This document shows, piece by piece, positions 7,288 through 7,429 of a stretch of 7,429 bases of DNA (the first letter of the stretch is position 1; each line of letters starts with the position of its first letter). The stretch lies in contig CAMCJW010000142.1 of assembly GCA_945875195.1 (NCBI GenBank), forward strand, positions 1-7,429. The letters are read 5' to 3'. Origin of the DNA: Chitinophaga pinensis (lineage in GTDB: Bacteria; Bacteroidota; Bacteroidia; UKL13-3). The position numbers and the translations under genes were made by a program. The notes beneath the pieces are model-generated. The model ran no database searches. It was not told the origin of the DNA and was given only the letters and a program-made list of their open reading frames with translations.

Positions 7288-7313
7288 CTCTACATCATAT
7301 TAAAACAAATAAA

Positions 7314-7429
7314 ATGAAAAAAACAATTTTAGCACTTGTAATGTTCCTGTCTTTCGCTCCAGTTTTTGCGCAAGAATCTAGCGACGACATCAAAATTATT
7401 CAATCAATTTACGGCAAAGAAAAGAGGGA
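7314..7429 (+). CDS. Secreted protein of unknown function, N-terminal fragment
   Basis: An ATG at 7314 opens a frame that runs off the window after 38 full codons. It encodes a textbook Sec signal peptide (MKKTILALVMF, likely cut after VFA at 19, before Gln20), and the mature part begins ESSDDIKIIQSIYGKEKR. The A-rich leader before the ATG, without a Shine-Dalgarno sequence, matches the TPR gene start. The signal peptide lacks a lipobox Cys, so the product is not a lipoprotein. Too little mature sequence is present to name a family. The charged, helix-prone start IKIIQSIYGKEK is all that can be described. Confidence 0.8.
   Translation, partial: MKKTILALVMFLSFAPVFAQESSDDIKIIQSIYGKEKR

Overview
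This is an AT-rich segment of a Bacteroidota chromosome, probably from a lineage with a type IX secretion system (T9SS; Flavobacteriia, Cytophagia, Chitinophagia or similar). Three things point there: a C-terminal T9SS sorting domain on a giant secreted protein, Bacteroidota-type promoter elements (TTTG and TAnnTTTG), and A-rich leaders without Shine-Dalgarno sequences. All supported genes are on the + strand.

Layout. (1) 1-1612: the 3' part of a two-unit M16 (insulinase/pitrilysin-like) peptidase. The visible second unit has lost its zinc ligands. A strong, nearly perfectly symmetric terminator follows (1645-1675). (2) 1713-1744: a good Bacteroidota promoter, about 100 nt ahead of a secreted 461-residue TPR protein (1849-3234), which ends in its own hairpin terminator (3248-3290). 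(3) 3291-3579: an AT-rich intergenic stretch with no gene and at most a weak promoter at its end. (4) 3580-7239: a 1219-residue secreted protein. It has a signal peptide, an N-terminal DUF7948-like domain, seven SBBP repeats that should form one closed seven-bladed beta-propeller, a stalk of PKD/Ig-like domains and a T9SS type A sorting domain. (5) 7314-7429: the first 38 codons of another secreted protein with its own promoter, cut by the window edge.

The genes look like separately controlled transcription units rather than one operon, because strong terminators follow the first two and promoter-like sites precede the next ones. What they share is location: every product whose N-terminus is visible carries a signal peptide, and the peptidase family is normally periplasmic in this phylum. 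The window is therefore a stretch of cell-envelope and surface genes. I see no mobile element, CRISPR array, RNA gene or defence system. The most distinctive object is the propeller/Ig/T9SS protein, whose ligand or activity is unknown.
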